Assembly (NCBI GenBank): GCA_004563275.1
Contig: SFSZ01000024.1
Coordinates: forward strand, 1 to 22,825
Source of the DNA: a bacterium
GTDB taxonomy: Bacteria; Bacillota_I; Bacilli_A; RF39; UBA660
DNA length: 22,825 nucleotides
Reading direction: 5' to 3'
Part shown: piece by piece, positions 22,528 to 22,825 of the stretch
How positions within the stretch are numbered: the stretch's first letter is position 1
How the letters are laid out: each line of letters starts with the position of its first letter
Notes under the pieces: generated by a model
What the model was told of the DNA's origin: nothing
Database searches by the model: none
The model's input: only the letters and a program-made list of their open reading frames with translations
Translations under genes and position numbers: made by a program

Positions 22528-22825
22528 ATGTTTAAAAATATAGGTTTTAATAAACTTAAATCATCTGTAATTATAAGCTATGCAATTTTAATATTTGTGA
22601 TATTCTTGTCAATTGGATTTTCTGCATTTAGTAATCAATTAAATGTTAAAGATATAATAGCATCAGTAAGAGTGAATGCTGATATAAGAATAACTTCTGT
22701 TAATTTATCAGAAGCATATAGTGGTTCTTATTCTACAAGTTTAGATTATAATAAAACAAATATAAATGGTACAACTATTTTACCTAACGAAGATTCCTAT
22801 ATAGATTATGTGGTTAATATAGTTA
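22528..22825 (+). CDS. Exported surface protein, N-terminal part (cut by window end)
   Basis: The first 99 residues are visible; the gene continues past the window. A basic N-terminus is followed by a hydrophobic segment at about 13-33 (SSVIISYAILIFVIFLSIGF), then SAFSNQLNVKDIIASVRV. The stretch SxGFSAFSxxL after the helix resembles the SipW-type signals of TasA/CalY-like proteins, and the mature part (NADIRITSVNLSEAY, ILPNEDSYIDYVVNI) looks like the beta-rich start of a large repeat-bearing adhesin. This family assignment is from pattern memory. The ATG has GGGTG six bases upstream. It points away from the recombinase and is probably cargo of the same element, or the host gene beyond it. Confidence 0.75.
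   Translation, partial: MFKNIGFNKLKSSVIISYAILIFVIFLSIGFSAFSNQLNVKDIIASVRVNADIRITSVNLSEAYSGSYSTSLDYNKTNINGTTILPNEDSYIDYVVNIV

Noticed and set aside
1..22825. CRISPR array, rRNA genes or insertion-sequence ends
   Set aside because: No regularly spaced repeats, no rRNA sequence and no transposase or matched terminal inverted repeats were seen on either strand.

Overview
The window is about 22.8 kb of AT-rich DNA (roughly 30 % G+C by eye) with strong GGAGG-type ribosome binding sites and many extended -10 (TGnTATAAT) promoters. TGA is used as a stop (mrnC), so the code is standard rather than the mycoplasma code. Gene content and order (mrnC-rlmB-sigH-secE-nusG, rplK-rplA, rplJ-rplL, rpsL-rpsG-fusA-tuf) point to a Bacillota lineage, most likely an uncultured, reduced-genome gut Bacilli-type organism. 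That placement is inference.

Most genes lie on the minus strand. Reading along the map: (1) 1-300 holds a decayed zinc-ribbon gene and tRNA-Gly(UCC). (2) 329-7786 is ordinary chromosome: tex, a conserved membrane protein, a divergent radical SAM gene (YtqA/YhcC type), an unrecognised helical protein facing a one-domain ClpB-D1-like AAA+ ATPase, and a YitT transporter-like protein. (3) 7864-12198 is the str operon (rpsL-rpsG-fusA-tuf) behind a consensus promoter and a structured leader. (4) 12294-12838 is a two-gene operon of small membrane proteins at the place where rpoB-rpoC usually sit. (5) 12939-17114 carries rplJ-rplL with an L10 attenuator leader, rplK-rplA with a structured leader, a tandem pair of HNH-like proteins, and secE-nusG. 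(6) 17135-18790 is mrnC-rlmB-sigH, three overlapping genes. (7) 18800-22825 is accessory: a glycosyltransferase with TPR-like repeats, the 3' tail of a collagen-like (G-P-T repeat) gene, a large serine recombinase with a small upstream ORF, and the start of a surface protein.

The core genes together make the translation and elongation machinery (S12, S7, EF-G, EF-Tu, L11, L1, L10, L7/L12), secretion and elongation factors (SecE, NusG), and rRNA processing and modification (MrnC, RlmB). The L10 leader shows a readable attenuation switch. The accessory end looks like an integrated element whose serine recombinase has split a collagen-like gene, leaving its last repeats next to a glycosyltransferase that may once have modified it.

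Points most worth a second look: the collagen-gene integration and a roughly 150-residue insertion in the recombinase; an EF-G whose G4 motif reads NKMG instead of NKMD; an S12 frame that has lost its usual stop and runs into rpsG; the HNH-like gene pair inside the ribosomal cluster; missing rpoBC; and the AAA+/helical-protein pair.
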